Part shown: in pieces, positions 17,862 through 28,762 of the stretch | Layout: each line of letters starts with the position of its first letter | Position numbering within the stretch: the stretch's first letter is position 1 | Source: Streptomyces sp. NRRL F-4489 | GTDB lineage: Bacteria > Actinomycetota > Actinomycetes > Streptomycetales > Streptomycetaceae | Length of the DNA: 50,608 nt | NCBI RefSeq assembly: GCF_001509485.1 | Contig: NZ_LLZI01000235.1 | Location: forward strand, 1 to 50,608 | Reading direction: 5' to 3' | Notes under the pieces: model-generated | What the model saw: only the letters and a program-made list of their open reading frames with translations | Databases searched by the model: none | What the model was told of the DNA's origin: nothing | Made by a program: the position numbers and the translations under genes

Positions 17862-19487
17862 ATGCCGACCGCCGTGCGCGCGCAGCGGGCCGTCTGCCTG
17901 GCGGGGGCGCTGGTCCTCGCGGCGACGGCGTGCGGCGGCGGGCGCGGCGCCACCGGCGGCTCCGCGGTGGTCAGCGCCTCCTGGGGCGACCCGCAGAACC
18001 CGCTGGAGCCGGCCAACACCAACGAGGTGCAGGGCGGCAAGGTCCTGGAGATGCTGCTGCGCGGCCTCAAGCGCTACAACCCGCGCACCGGCGCCGCGGA
18101 GAACGTCCTCGCCGAGACGATCGAGACCAGCGACGCCCGGCACTACACGATCCGGGTCCGGCCCGGCTGGACGTTCAGCAACGGCGAGCCGGTCACCGCG
18201 CACTCCTTCGTGGACGCCTGGAATTACGGCGCGCTGCTCACCAACAAGCAGAAGAACGCGCCCTTTTTCCAGTACATCGACGGCTTCGACAAGGTGCACC
18301 CGGACAGCGGCGCGCCCACCGCGACAACCCTCTCCGGCCTGTCGGTGAAGGACGACCGCACCTTCACCGTCACCCTCAACCAGAAATTCGCCAGCTGGCC
18401 GGACACGCTGGGCTACGCGGCGTTCATGCCGCTGCCCCGGGCGTTCTTCCGCGACCACGCCGGCTGGCTGGCCCGGCCCATCGGCAACGGCCCGTACCGC
18501 GTGGACTCGTACGACAAGGGCACCGTGCTGCGGATGCGGAAATGGACGAAGTACCCCGGCCCCGATCCGGCCCGCAACGGCGGAATCGACCTGCGGGTCT
18601 ACACCGACACCGACACCGCCTACACCGATCTCCAGGCCGGGAATCTCGATGTGGTGGACGACATTCCGGCGTCCCAGCTGAAGAACGTCCGGATGGATTT
18701 GGGGAAGCGGTACATCAACCAGCCGGCCGGGATCATCCAGACGCTCACCTTCCCCATGTACGACCGGCAGTGGAGCAAGCCGGGCTCGGAAAAGGTGCGG
18801 CGCGGGCTGTCCATGGCGATCGACCGGCGGCAGATCACCAAGGAGATCTTCCAGAACACCCGCACCCCGGCCACCGACTGGACGTCACCGGTCCTGGGGG
18901 AGAAGGGCGGTTACAAAGCCGGGGTGTGCGGGGACGCCTGCGTCTTCGACCCGGCGAAGGCCCGGCGGCTCATCAAGGAGGGCGGCGGAATCCCCGGCGG
19001 CCGGCTGACGATCACGTACAACGCCGACACCGGCTCGCACAAGGACTGGGTCGACGCGGTCTGCAACAGCATCAACAACACTCTCGGCAACGACCGCGCC
19101 TGCGTGGGGAATCCGGTCGGGACGTTCGCGGATTTCCGCAACAAGATCACCGCCCGGCAGATGTCCGGCCCCTTCCGGGCCGGCTGGCAGATGGACTACC
19201 CGCTCATCCAGAATTTCCTCCAGCCGCTCTACTACACCGGCGCCTCGTCCAACGACGGGAAGTTCAGCGACCGGGGTTTCGACACCCTCGTCAACAAGGC
19301 CAACGCCGCCCCCGACACCCGGGAGGCGGTGGCGCGCTTCCAGGACGCCGAGCGGATCCTCGCCCAGCAGATGCCGGCCATTCCGCTGTGGTACCAGAAC
19401 GGCAGCGGCGGCTATTCCGAGCGGGTGCGGAATGTGGCGCTCAATCCCTTCAGCGTCCCGGTCTACAACGAGATCACGGTCGGCTGA
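17862..19487 (+). CDS. Oligopeptide-type ABC transporter solute-binding lipoprotein
   Basis: A 541-residue SBP_bac_5 lipoprotein, the first gene of a five-gene transporter operon. The signal peptide ends in A-T-A-C24, an acceptable though not ideal lipobox, and GGAGG precedes the ATG. Typical motifs are 'YTIRVRPGWTFSNGEPVTAHSF' early and 'RRGLSMAIDRRQITKEIFQN' in the second lobe; the C-terminal 'MPAIPLWYQNGSGGYSE' is also family-like. It should capture oligopeptides outside the membrane and deliver them to the permeases encoded 20 bp downstream. The substrate is not readable; nickel and other ligands also use this fold. The paralogous binding protein of the convergent operon is at 26856-28655. 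Confidence 0.92.
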   Translation: MPTAVRAQRAVCLAGALVLAATACGGGRGATGGSAVVSASWGDPQNPLEPANTNEVQGGKVLEMLLRGLKRYNPRTGAAENVLAETIETSDARHYTIRVRPGWTFSNGEPVTAHSFVDAWNYGALLTNKQKNAPFFQYIDGFDKVHPDSGAPTATTLSGLSVKDDRTFTVTLNQKFASWPDTLGYAAFMPLPRAFFRDHAGWLARPIGNGPYRVDSYDKGTVLRMRKWTKYPGPDPARNGGIDLRVYTDTDTAYTDLQAGNLDVVDDIPASQLKNVRMDLGKRYINQPAGIIQTLTFPMYDRQWSKPGSEKVRRGLSMAIDRRQITKEIFQNTRTPATDWTSPVLGEKGGYKAGVCGDACVFDPAKARRLIKEGGGIPGGRLTITYNADTGSHKDWVDAVCNSINNTLGNDRACVGNPVGTFADFRNKITARQMSGPFRAGWQMDYPLIQNFLQPLYYTGASSNDGKFSDRGFDTLVNKANAAPDTREAVARFQDAERILAQQMPAIPLWYQNGSGGYSERVRNVALNPFSVPVYNEITVG

Positions 19488-19507
19488 CCGCGAAGTGAGG
19501 CGGGCTC

Positions 19508-20431
19508 ATGGGACGTTATGTGATCCGGCGGCTGCTCCAGATGATCCCGGTCTTCATCGGCAGCACCTTCCTCATCTTTCTGATGGTCTACGCGCTGGGC
19601 GACCCGGTGGCCGCGATGTTCGGCGAACGGGCCCCGGACCCGGCCACCGCGGCCCAGATCCGCCACGACCTCTATCTCGACCAGCCGCTGTGGAAGCAGT
19701 ACCCGCACTACATGTCCCAGATCTTCCAGGGGAATTTCGGGACCGCGTTCAACGGCCGCCCGGTCACCGAGCTGATGGCCACCGCCTTTCCGGTCACCCT
19801 CCGGCTCACCCTGATCGCCGTCGTCTTCGAAACGCTCATCGGTATCGCGCTGGGCGTCTTCAGCGGACTGCGGCGCGGCCGGGGCGTCGACACCACCGTC
19901 CTCGTCCTCACCCTCGTCGTGGTGTCCGTACCGACCTTCGTCAGCGGATATCTGCTGCAGTTCGTCTTCGGGGTGAAACTGGAATGGGCCGCGCCGACCG
20001 TGGCGTTCGAGACGCCGCTGGGCGAAATGCTGCTGCCCGGACTCGTCCTCGCGCTGGTCTCGCTCGCCTATGTCACCCGGCTCACCCGGACCTCCATCGC
20101 GGAGAACGCCCGCGCCGACTACATCCGCACCGCGGTCGCCAAAGGACTGCCCCGGCACCGCGTCATCACCCGCCATCTGCTGCGGAATTCGCTCATCCCC
20201 GTCGTCACCTTCATCGGCACCGATATCGGCGCGCTGATGGGCGGCGCCATCGTCACCGAGCGCATCTTCAATATCCACGGTGTGGGATTCCAGCTCTACC
20301 AGGGCATCCTCCGGCAGAACTCACCGACCGTGGTGGGTTTCGTGACGATCCTGGTGCTGGTCTTCCTGATCGCCAATCTGCTGGTCGACCTGCTGTACGC
20401 CGTCCTCGACCCGAGGATCCGCTATGCCTGA
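19508..20431 (+). CDS. Oligopeptide ABC transporter permease, DppB/OppB type
   Basis: A 307-residue inner-membrane permease beginning MGRYVIRRLLQMIPVFIGS, with six expected helices and the EAA loop 'DYIRTAVAKGLPRHRVITRH' that contacts the ATPases. The N-terminal 'RRLLQMIP' helix plus long first extracellular loop is typical of the DppB branch. It pairs with the DppC-type permease, whose gene overlaps its end by 8 bp. Confidence 0.93.
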   Translation: MGRYVIRRLLQMIPVFIGSTFLIFLMVYALGDPVAAMFGERAPDPATAAQIRHDLYLDQPLWKQYPHYMSQIFQGNFGTAFNGRPVTELMATAFPVTLRLTLIAVVFETLIGIALGVFSGLRRGRGVDTTVLVLTLVVVSVPTFVSGYLLQFVFGVKLEWAAPTVAFETPLGEMLLPGLVLALVSLAYVTRLTRTSIAENARADYIRTAVAKGLPRHRVITRHLLRNSLIPVVTFIGTDIGALMGGAIVTERIFNIHGVGFQLYQGILRQNSPTVVGFVTILVLVFLIANLLVDLLYAVLDPRIRYA

Positions 20432-21407
20432 GCCGCACGTCCCCAAGGAAGCCATCGGCCACGGCGACGGCGGCACCGCCGCCCTGGCCATCGGTGAGGC
20501 CGAATCGCTGGACCGCGCCGGGGCCGCCGGCCCCCCGCCGCCCGGCGGCGAACCCGCCGGCCGGCCCCGCAGCCTGTGGAGCGACGCCTGGCACGACCTG
20601 CGCCGCAACCCGGTCTTCGTGCTGTCCGCGCTGGTCATCGTCTTCCTCGTGGTGATCGCCATCTGGCCGCAGCTGATCGCCACCGGCAACCCCTACCGCG
20701 CCGACCTCGCCAAGGCCCAGCACGGCCCCGCGCCGGGCCACCCCTTCGGCTACGACCTCCAGGGCCGCGACGTCTACACCCGGGTCGTCTACGGCGCCCG
20801 CGCCTCCATCACCGTCGGCACCTGCGCCACCGCCGGCGCCGCCCTCCTGGGCAGCCTGCTCGGCGGGCTGGCCGGCTTCTTCGGCGGCTGGTGGGACGCC
20901 CTGCTCTCCCGGCTCGCCGACATCTTCTTCGGCATCCCCGTCCTGCTCGGCGGGCTGGTCTTCCTCTCCGTCGTCACCAGCACCACCGTCTGGCCCGTCA
21001 TCGGCTTCATCGTGCTGCTCGGCTGGCCGCAGATCGCCCGGATCGCCCGCGGCTCGGTCGTCACCGCCAAACAGCACGACTACGTCCAGGCCGCGCGGGC
21101 CCTGGGCGCCGGCAACGGCCGGATGCTGCTGCGCCATATCGCGCCCAACGCCGTCGCGCCCGTCATCGTCGTCGCCACCATCGCGCTCGGTACGTACATC
21201 TCCCTGGAGGCGACGCTGTCCTACCTCGGCGCGGGCCTGAAGCCGCCCACCGTCTCCTGGGGCATCGACATCTCCGCCGCCTCCACCCACATCCGCAACG
21301 CGCCGCACATGCTGCTCTGGCCGGCCGGCGCGCTGAGCCTGACGGTGCTGGCGTTCATCATGCTCGGCGACGCGGTCCGCGACGCCCTCGACCCCAAACT
21401 GCGCTGA
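20424..21407 (+). CDS. Oligopeptide ABC transporter permease, DppC/OppC type
   Basis: A 327-residue permease. The first ~50 residues are a hydrophilic Gly/Pro/Ala-rich cytoplasmic extension, followed by 'WHDLRRNPVFVLSALVI' leading into helix 1, as usual for DppC. The EAA loop is 'DYVQAARALGAGNGRMLLRH' and the C-terminal 'LGDAVRDALDPKLR' is the family signature. ATG at 20424 overlaps the preceding stop by 8 bp, so translation is coupled. It forms the channel with the DppB-type partner. Confidence 0.93.
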   Translation: MPEPHVPKEAIGHGDGGTAALAIGEAESLDRAGAAGPPPPGGEPAGRPRSLWSDAWHDLRRNPVFVLSALVIVFLVVIAIWPQLIATGNPYRADLAKAQHGPAPGHPFGYDLQGRDVYTRVVYGARASITVGTCATAGAALLGSLLGGLAGFFGGWWDALLSRLADIFFGIPVLLGGLVFLSVVTSTTVWPVIGFIVLLGWPQIARIARGSVVTAKQHDYVQAARALGAGNGRMLLRHIAPNAVAPVIVVATIALGTYISLEATLSYLGAGLKPPTVSWGIDISAASTHIRNAPHMLLWPAGALSLTVLAFIMLGDAVRDALDPKLR

Positions 21408-21418
21408 GGAGGCGGGAC

Positions 21419-22429
21419 ATGACCCACGGCGGCGCGCCCCCCGCGGAACCCCTGCTCGACGTCCAGGACCTGAAGGTGGAGTTCCGCACCCGGGACGGCG
21501 TGGCCAAGGCCGTCAACGGCGTCAGCTACACTGTCGCGGCCGGGCAGACCCTCGCGGTGCTCGGCGAGTCCGGCTCCGGAAAGTCCGTCACCGCGCAGGC
21601 CGTGATGGGCATCCTGGACTCCCCGCCCGGCTACGTCACCGGCGGCCGGATCCTCTTCCGGGGCCGCGATCTGCTCACCCTGGGCCGGGAGGAGCGCCGC
21701 CGGGTCCGCGGCGCCCAGCTCGCGATGATCTTCCAGGACGCGCTCTCCGCGCTGAACCCCGTGCTCACCGTCGGCACCCAGCTCGGCGAGATGTTCCGGG
21801 TGCACAGCGGCGCCTCCCGCAAGGAGGCCCGGGCCAAGGCCGTCGCGCTGATGGAGCGGGTCGGCATCCCGGCGGCCCGGCAGCGGGTGGGGGACTACCC
21901 GCACCAGTTCTCCGGCGGGATGCGCCAGCGCATCATGATCGCCATGGCGCTGGCCCTGGAACCCGCCCTGATCATCGCCGACGAGCCGACCACCGCCCTC
22001 GACGTCACCGTCCAGGCCCAGGTCATGGACCTGCTCGCGGAGTTGCGCCGGGAGTACCGGATGGGCCTGATCCTGATCACCCACGACCTCGGCGTGGTCG
22101 CCGACGTCGCCGACACCATCGCCGTGATGTACGCCGGCCGGGTCGTCGAGACCGCCCCCGTCCACCAGCTCTACAAGGCCCCCGCCCACCCGTACACCCG
22201 CGGCCTGCTGGAGTCCGTCCCCCGCCTCGGCCCCAAGGACCGCCCGCTGCACGCCATCAAGGGCCTGCCGCCCAGCCTCACCGCCATCCCGCCGGGCTGC
22301 GCCTTCCACCCCCGCTGCCCGCTGGCCCGCGACATCTGCCGCACCGACCGGCCGCCGCTCTACGACGCCGGGCCGGACCGCGCCAGCGCCTGCCACTTCT
22401 GGAAGGAGACCCTCGATGGCGCCCGGTGA
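21419..22429 (+). CDS. Oligopeptide ABC transporter ATPase, DppD/OppD type
   Basis: A 336-residue ATPase. Walker A 'GESGSGKS', signature '[15 protein letters not shown]', Walker B '[12 protein letters not shown]' and the H-loop '[11 protein letters not shown]' are all intact. The C-terminal oligopeptide extension contains four cysteines in the pattern '[15 protein letters not shown]' plus a fourth in 'ASACHF'. ATG at 21419 has GGAGGCGGG just upstream, 11 bp after the DppC stop. It hydrolyses ATP to drive import, pairing with the DppF-type ATPase encoded next. Confidence 0.95.
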   Translation: MTHGGAPPAEPLLDVQDLKVEFRTRDGVAKAVNGVSYTVAAGQTLAVLGESGSGKSVTAQAVMGILDSPPGYVTGGRILFRGRDLLTLGREERRRVRGAQLAMIFQDALSALNPVLTVGTQLGEMFRVHSGASRKEARAKAVALMERVGIPAARQRVGDYPHQFSGGMRQRIMIAMALALEPALIIADEPTTALDVTVQAQVMDLLAELRREYRMGLILITHDLGVVADVADTIAVMYAGRVVETAPVHQLYKAPAHPYTRGLLESVPRLGPKDRPLHAIKGLPPSLTAIPPGCAFHPRCPLARDICRTDRPPLYDAGPDRASACHFWKETLDGAR

Positions 22430-23453
22430 ACCGCTGCTGGAGGTGGCCGACCTGGTCAAGCACTTCCCGCTGACCCAGGGCGTGCTGGTCCGCAAGCAGG
22501 TCGGCGCGGTCAAGGCCGTCGACGGGATCGCGTTCACCCTGCGCCAGGGGGAGACGCTCGGCATCGTCGGGGAATCCGGGTGCGGCAAGTCCACCGTCGC
22601 CCGGATGCTGGTCGGCCTGGAGCGGCCCACGGCGGGCGCGATCCGCTACCGCGGCCAGGACATCACCCGCCTGTCCGGCCGCGCCCTGAAGGCCGTCCGC
22701 CGCAACATCCAGATGGTCTTCCAGGACCCGTACACCTCCCTCAACCCCCGGATGACGGTCGGCGACATCGTCGGCGAGCCCTACGAGATCCACCCCGAGG
22801 CGGCCCCCAAGGGCGAGCGGCGGCGCCGGGTCCAGGAACTCCTGGAGGTCGTCGGCCTCAACCCGGAGTTCATCAACCGCTATCCGCACCAGTTCTCCGG
22901 CGGCCAGCGCCAGCGGATCGGCATCGCCCGCGGTCTGGCGCTCCGCCCGGAGATCATCGTCGCGGATGAGCCGGTGTCCGCCCTCGACGTCTCCGTCCAG
23001 GCGCAGGTGGTCAACCTCCTGGCCCGGCTCCAGGGCGAGTTCGGGCTCTCCTACGTCTTCATCGCGCACGACCTGTCCGTCGTCCGCCACCTCTCCGACC
23101 GGGTCGCGGTGATGTACCTCGGCAAGATCGTCGAGACCGGTACCGGCGAGGAGATCTACGACCACCCCACCCACCCGTACACCCAGGCCCTGCTCTCCGC
23201 CGTCCCGGTGCCGGACCCGGAGGCGCGCGCCCACCGGGAGCGCATCCTGCTCAGCGGGGACGTGCCCTCGCCGGCCGATCCGCCGTCCGGCTGCCGCTTC
23301 CGCACCCGCTGCTGGAAGGCGCGCGAGCTGTGCGCCCGGGTCGAGCCGCCGCTGGCCGTCCCGGCCGTGCTGGCGGACGCCACCGGCCCGGCCCGGCACG
23401 CCTCCGCCTGCCACTTCGCGGAGGAGCGGCGGGTGGTGCCCCAGGGCCCGTAA
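22416..23453 (+). CDS. Oligopeptide ABC transporter ATPase, DppF/OppF type
   Basis: A 345-residue ATPase overlapping the previous gene by 14 bp. Motifs: '[14 protein letters not shown]' (Walker A), '[17 protein letters not shown]' (signature), '[16 protein letters not shown]' (Walker B/D-loop) and '[13 protein letters not shown]' (H-loop). The C-terminus has the four-cysteine pattern '[15 protein letters not shown]' and a fourth Cys in 'ASACHF'. It is the last gene of the operon and ends 21 bp before a strong bidirectional hairpin. Confidence 0.95.
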   Translation: MAPGEPLLEVADLVKHFPLTQGVLVRKQVGAVKAVDGIAFTLRQGETLGIVGESGCGKSTVARMLVGLERPTAGAIRYRGQDITRLSGRALKAVRRNIQMVFQDPYTSLNPRMTVGDIVGEPYEIHPEAAPKGERRRRVQELLEVVGLNPEFINRYPHQFSGGQRQRIGIARGLALRPEIIVADEPVSALDVSVQAQVVNLLARLQGEFGLSYVFIAHDLSVVRHLSDRVAVMYLGKIVETGTGEEIYDHPTHPYTQALLSAVPVPDPEARAHRERILLSGDVPSPADPPSGCRFRTRCWKARELCARVEPPLAVPAVLADATGPARHASACHFAEERRVVPQGP

Positions 23454-23474
23454 GGCCCTTGGAGAACCCCTGGA

Positions 23475-23518
23475 CGCGCCGGAGCCCGCCTCCCGGGAGG
23501 GAAGCGGGCTCCGGCGCG
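23475..23518. terminator. Bidirectional terminator between two convergent peptide-transporter operons
   Basis: A perfect 15-bp inverted repeat (23475-23489 with 23504-23518) surrounds a 14-nt loop that itself contains TCCCGGGA. It lies in the 77-bp space between the stop codons of the two convergent operons and can act in both directions. Confidence 0.88.
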
Positions 23519-23530
23519 CGGGGGCGGGCG

Positions 23531-24670
<1,140 letters not shown>

Positions 24671-24682
24671 CGTGGTAGCTCC

Positions 24683-25750
24683 CTAGCCCAGCCGGGGCTT
24701 GATCTGCTCGGTGAAGAAGGTCTGCTTCTGCTCGGCGGTGAGGTGGCAGGCGGCGGCCCGGCCCGGCGCCAGCGGCGGCCGCTCCCCGGAGCACCGGTCG
24801 CCGTCGACCTCCGCGGTGAACGCGCACCGCGGGTGGAACGGGCAGCCGGACGGCGGGTTGAGCAGGCTCGGCGGGGAGCCCGGGATCGGGTGCAGCGACT
24901 CGCTCACGTCCGAGGTCAGGCGCGGCATCGAGCTGAGCAGGCCCCAGGTGTACGGGTGCCGGGGCTCGTTGAGGATCTCCTTGACCGTGCCGCGCTCCAC
25001 GGCCCGGCCCGCGTACATCACCAGCAGGTCGTCGGCGGTGTTGGCGACCACGCCGAGGTCGTGGGTGATCAGGATGATCGCGGAGCCGAACTCCTGCTGG
25101 AGGTCCTTGAGCAGGTCCAGGATCTGCGCCTGCACGGTGACGTCCAGCGCGGTGGTCGGCTCGTCCGCGATCAGCAGCTGCGGATTGCAGACCAGCGCCA
25201 TGGCGATCATCGCGCGCTGCCGCATACCGCCGGAGAACTGGTGCGGGTAGTCGTCCACCCGCAGGTTCGGCTGCGGGATGCCGACCTTGGTCAGCATCTC
25301 GATGGCGCGCTGCCGGCCCTCGCGCTTGCTGGCGCCGGTGTGCTTGATGAACGGCTCGGCGATCTGCCGGCCGACGGTGTAGTACGGCGACAGGGCGGTC
25401 AGCGCGTCCTGGAAGATCATCGCCATCTTGTTGCCCCGGAGCCTCTCCAGGGTCTTCTCCCGGGCGCCGGTCAGCTCCTGGCCGTCCAGGTGGATCTCGC
25501 CGGTGATCTCGGTGGACTTGGGGTTGTGCAGCCCCAGCACCGCGAGGTTGGTGACGGACTTGCCGGAGCCGGACTCGCCGACGATGCCCAGGGTCTTGCC
25601 GCGCTCGAGGTCGAAGGAGAGGCCGTCGACCGCCTTGACGATGCCGTCCTCGGTGGAGAAGCGGACATGCAGGTCGCGGACGGAGAGGAAGGAAGCGGCA
25701 CCGGATCCGTTCGGGACCGGCGTCTCCTCGGTCTTGGTGGGTGTGGTCAC
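24683..25750 (-). CDS. bldKD: Oligopeptide ABC transporter ATPase, OppD type (BldKD-like)
   Basis: A 355-residue ATPase with '[16 protein letters not shown]', '[15 protein letters not shown]', '[16 protein letters not shown]' and '[17 protein letters not shown]'. The C-terminal cysteine motif is slightly longer than in its relatives: 'GCPFHPRC', then ten residues to the third Cys and a final 'AAACHL'. GTG at 25750 is preferred because AGGAGAG lies 7 nt upstream, overlapping the stop of the permease gene, which indicates coupling. Upstream in-frame codons belong to another frame of the permease gene. It works with BldKE-like ATPase, 12 bp downstream. Confidence 0.82.
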   Translation of the reverse strand: MTTPTKTEETPVPNGSGAASFLSVRDLHVRFSTEDGIVKAVDGLSFDLERGKTLGIVGESGSGKSVTNLAVLGLHNPKSTEITGEIHLDGQELTGAREKTLERLRGNKMAMIFQDALTALSPYYTVGRQIAEPFIKHTGASKREGRQRAIEMLTKVGIPQPNLRVDDYPHQFSGGMRQRAMIAMALVCNPQLLIADEPTTALDVTVQAQILDLLKDLQQEFGSAIILITHDLGVVANTADDLLVMYAGRAVERGTVKEILNEPRHPYTWGLLSSMPRLTSDVSESLHPIPGSPPSLLNPPSGCPFHPRCAFTAEVDGDRCSGERPPLAPGRAAACHLTAEQKQTFFTEQIKPRLG

Positions 25751-25761
25751 GTCTGGCTCTC

Positions 25762-26733
25762 CTAGGACAGGCGCACGCGCGGGTCGATGAACGCGTAGGC
25801 CGCATCCACAATGATGTTGAAGATGAGGATCAGGGCGGCGCTGAAGATCATCACGCCCATCACCATCGGCAGGTCGAGGGTGACGACCGACTCGACCGCC
25901 AGCCGGCCGATCCCCGCCAGCTGGAAGGTGAACTCGGTGATCATCGCGCCGCCGAACAGCGAGCCGAGGTCCACACCGAGGATGGTGATGATCGGGATCA
26001 GCGAACCGCGCCAGGCGTACCGCAGGAAGACGTAGCGCGCCGGCATGCCCTTGGCCTTGGCGGTGCGGACGTGCTCCTCCTGGAGCTGCTCGATCATCGT
26101 CGAGCGCGCCATACGGGTGTACTGCGCGGTGAAGATCGTCGCCATCACCAGCCACGGGATCAGCAGGCCCATGAACCACCCGACCGGGTCGCTGGTGAGG
26201 TTCACGTACTGCGGCGCGGCCATGATGCCGCTGTAGACGAAGATGCCCAGCACCACGGGCCCGAGGATGTAGATCTGCACCGAGCTGAGGACCATCGAGA
26301 TGCCGGTGACGGTCTTGTCCAGCAGCGAACCGCGCTTCCAGGCCGCGAGCAGGCCGGCGCCCAGGCCGATCACCAGGAAGGCCACGATGCCGCCGATGGC
26401 CAGCGACGCGGTGAGCGGGAGCCGGTCCATCATCGTGGACCAGACGTCCTGCTTGGTGGCGAAGGAGTAGCCGAAGCACGGGGCGCTGCAGTGGCCGAGG
26501 GTGAAGTCGCGGCCTGCGAAGATCCCGACCAGGAAGTGCCAGTACTGGACCGGCACGGGCTGGTCCAGGCCCAGATTCTTGTGGATCAGCGCGACGTTGT
26601 CGGCCGTGCAGTTCTTACCGCAGGCCATCATCGCGGGATCGCCTACGGAGAAGAAGACGAAGAAGGTGAAGGCGCTCAGCAGAAGGAGGATGACGACCGC
26701 GCCGATCGTCCGGCGAAGGAGGAAGGGAAGCAT
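25762..26733 (-). CDS. bldKC: Oligopeptide ABC transporter permease, DppB type (BldKC-like)
   Basis: A 323-residue permease starting MLPFLLRRTIGAVVILLLLS with the EAA-type loop 'EHVRTAKAKGMPARYVFLRY'. The first extracellular loop carries two CX3C motifs, 'CGKNC' and 'CSAPC', which are unusual for the family and could form disulfides outside the membrane. The ribosome site is weak. A 13-bp perfect hairpin lies in the 122-bp gap after the binding-protein gene, so expression of this and the downstream genes may be lower than that of the binding protein. Confidence 0.82.
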   Translation of the reverse strand: MLPFLLRRTIGAVVILLLLSAFTFFVFFSVGDPAMMACGKNCTADNVALIHKNLGLDQPVPVQYWHFLVGIFAGRDFTLGHCSAPCFGYSFATKQDVWSTMMDRLPLTASLAIGGIVAFLVIGLGAGLLAAWKRGSLLDKTVTGISMVLSSVQIYILGPVVLGIFVYSGIMAAPQYVNLTSDPVGWFMGLLIPWLVMATIFTAQYTRMARSTMIEQLQEEHVRTAKAKGMPARYVFLRYAWRGSLIPIITILGVDLGSLFGGAMITEFTFQLAGIGRLAVESVVTLDLPMVMGVMIFSAALILIFNIIVDAAYAFIDPRVRLS

Positions 26734-26790
26734 GACAGTTCGCTGCTCTCAGGACGGCGGCTGCAGTGGGGTGAGGGGTGGCGGGAAGGC

Positions 26791-26826
26791 CCGGAGTGCG
26801 CGCCCCGCCTTGCGCGCGCACTCCGG
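26791..26826 (-). terminator. Intra-operon hairpin between binding protein and permease
   Basis: CCGGAGTGCGCGC (26791-26803) pairs perfectly with 26814-26826 around a 10-nt loop, 30 bp after the binding-protein stop. It may be a partial terminator or an mRNA-stabilising structure that lets the lipoprotein be made in excess over the membrane parts. Confidence 0.65.
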
Positions 26827-26855
26827 AGTGCCTTCGGCATCAGGTGCGGTGCGGC

Positions 26856-28655
26856 CTACTTCTTGATGAACAGGGTGTTCACGTCGAGGTAGTTGGTGTC
26901 CGAGTTGTAGCGGATGCCGCCGATCTTGGAGCCGTACAGCTGGAGCACCTTGGTGTAGAAGACCGGCACGGCCGGGTTGACCTTCTCCACGATGTAGTGG
27001 TGCAGCTTCTGCCACTCCTCGGTCTGCTGCTTGGTGTCCGGGATCTGCTTGATGCGCTTGATCTCGTCGGTGACGTGCTGGTCGCGGATGTGCGAGTAGT
27101 TGGTGCCGCCGTCGGCGATCGTCGTGCCGTCGTAGGACGGCGGGATGACGGTCGAGGCGTCCGACCAGTCCTGGCCCCAGCCGGTCATGTAGATGTCGAA
27201 GCCGTTGTCGACCTTGCCCATCTGCTGGTACCAGGAGGAGGAGTCGACCTCCTTCTTCTGCACGTCGAAGCCGGCCTTGGCCAGTCCGTCGGCGATGGCG
27301 ACCGCTTCCCGCTGCCGGATCTCGGTGTTGGCGTAGGCGTAGACGAGCTTCATGCCCACCTTGCCGGCTTCCTTCAGCAGCTGCTTGGCCTTCTCCGGGT
27401 CGCCGTTCGGCTTCTTCAGCTTGCCGTACGGGTCGTAGCCCTTCTCGTAGCCCGCGACGGTCGGGGAGAGCAGACCGCCGGCGATCTCGCCGCCGTAGCT
27501 GCCGCCCTCGATGCGGACGACCTGCTGGCTCGGCATCGCGTAGGTGATGGCGTCACGGATCCGCTTGTCCTTGATGCGGTCCATGTTCATGTTCATCTGC
27601 CACACGTAGGGCTGGTAGCCCTGGACCAGGCGCTTGCTGGCGCTCGCGTCGGACAGCACGTCCTTGGTGAGCGTCGGGTCGACGGAGTTGGTGAAGCTGA
27701 TCGCGGTCTTGTCGTCGCCCTGGTCGGCCTTGAGCCGCTTGGTGGAGTCGGAGAACTGGTGGTTGAACGAGATCTTGTAACCGTCGACGTACTGGTGGCG
27801 CGCCGGGTCGGTCTTGGGGTCCCAGTTGGTGTTGCGCACCAGCTCCATGGACTTGCCGGACTTGAACGACGCGATCTTGTACGGGCCGGCGCAGACCGGG
27901 GCGACGTCGTAGCTGTCCTTGGTGTCCTTGGCGCTGTCCGGGACGGCGCTGTAGCCCGCCATGGCCAGCGCGTAGGGCAGCTGGGTCTGCGGGGCCTTGA
28001 AGTGGAAGATGACGGTCTTGTCGTCCGGCGTGTCCAGGACCGACTTGGGCAGGTGGTCGCCCTTGTACGGGCCGTCCGGCAGCGCCTTGCGGTAGGCCGT
28101 GCCGTCACCCGAGAGCCACTGCTGGATGTAGGTCGGGCCCTCGGTGACGAACGGCGCGTACGTCCGCTCGATGGTGTGCCGGATGTCCTTGGACGTGATC
28201 GGCGTCCCGTCCTCGAACTTGATGCCGTCCTTGAGCGTGTACTTCCAGGTCTTGCCGCCGTCCGACATCTGGCCGGCGTCCGTGGCGAGGTCACCGACCA
28301 GCGTCTTCTCGCCCTTGTCGGTCTGGGTGTACGTGGTCAGCCCGCGGAAGATCAGCTTGGCCAGGTCGCCCTGGTCGCTGACGTAGATCTGCGCCGGGTC
28401 GAGGTGGTTGAAGCTGTCGCGCTGGTAGACGGTGATGGTGCCGCCGTTCTGCGCGCCGGGGACGGCCTTGGCGGGGCCGCTGGACTGGGCGGCGGTGCCC
28501 AGCGGCACCACCTTCGACTGGGCCGCCGCGTCCTTGTCGGTCTGCGCACTGTCCTTGCCCGAGCTGCTGCCGCCGCTGCACCCGGTCAGCGCGAGCGAAC
28601 CGGCCGCCAGGGCCACGATCGCCGCGCGGGCTCTACGCGTGGAGAGTGTTTTCAT
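26856..28655 (-). CDS. bldKB: Oligopeptide-binding lipoprotein (BldKB-like)
   Basis: A 599-residue SBP_bac_5 lipoprotein. Signal peptide MKTLSTRRARAAIVALAAGS ends in lipobox L23-T-G-C26, followed by a Ser/Gly/Lys-rich linker to about residue 70. The mature part has 'SFNHLDPAQIYVSDQGDLAK', 'DGIKFEDGTPITSKDI' and 'DKRIRDAITYAMPSQQV', all family-typical. In S. coelicolor BldKB binds an extracellular peptide signal for differentiation; the assignment here rests on order and length. It is 107 bp after the first permease gene. An 8-bp stem (28735-28742 with 28758-28765) straddles that permease's stop codon. Confidence 0.8.
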   Translation of the reverse strand: MKTLSTRRARAAIVALAAGSLALTGCSGGSSSGKDSAQTDKDAAAQSKVVPLGTAAQSSGPAKAVPGAQNGGTITVYQRDSFNHLDPAQIYVSDQGDLAKLIFRGLTTYTQTDKGEKTLVGDLATDAGQMSDGGKTWKYTLKDGIKFEDGTPITSKDIRHTIERTYAPFVTEGPTYIQQWLSGDGTAYRKALPDGPYKGDHLPKSVLDTPDDKTVIFHFKAPQTQLPYALAMAGYSAVPDSAKDTKDSYDVAPVCAGPYKIASFKSGKSMELVRNTNWDPKTDPARHQYVDGYKISFNHQFSDSTKRLKADQGDDKTAISFTNSVDPTLTKDVLSDASASKRLVQGYQPYVWQMNMNMDRIKDKRIRDAITYAMPSQQVVRIEGGSYGGEIAGGLLSPTVAGYEKGYDPYGKLKKPNGDPEKAKQLLKEAGKVGMKLVYAYANTEIRQREAVAIADGLAKAGFDVQKKEVDSSSWYQQMGKVDNGFDIYMTGWGQDWSDASTVIPPSYDGTTIADGGTNYSHIRDQHVTDEIKRIKQIPDTKQQTEEWQKLHHYIVEKVNPAVPVFYTKVLQLYGSKIGGIRYNSDTNYLDVNTLFIKK

Positions 28656-28762
28656 GAGGAACCAAGCACCTGCCTGTCAGTCGTTGTCCCGATGTGCTGT
28701 CGGACGCATCCGGTGGACGGAACCGGCGCGGGGGTGACAGCCGCCCCCCGTCAAGTGGGCTG

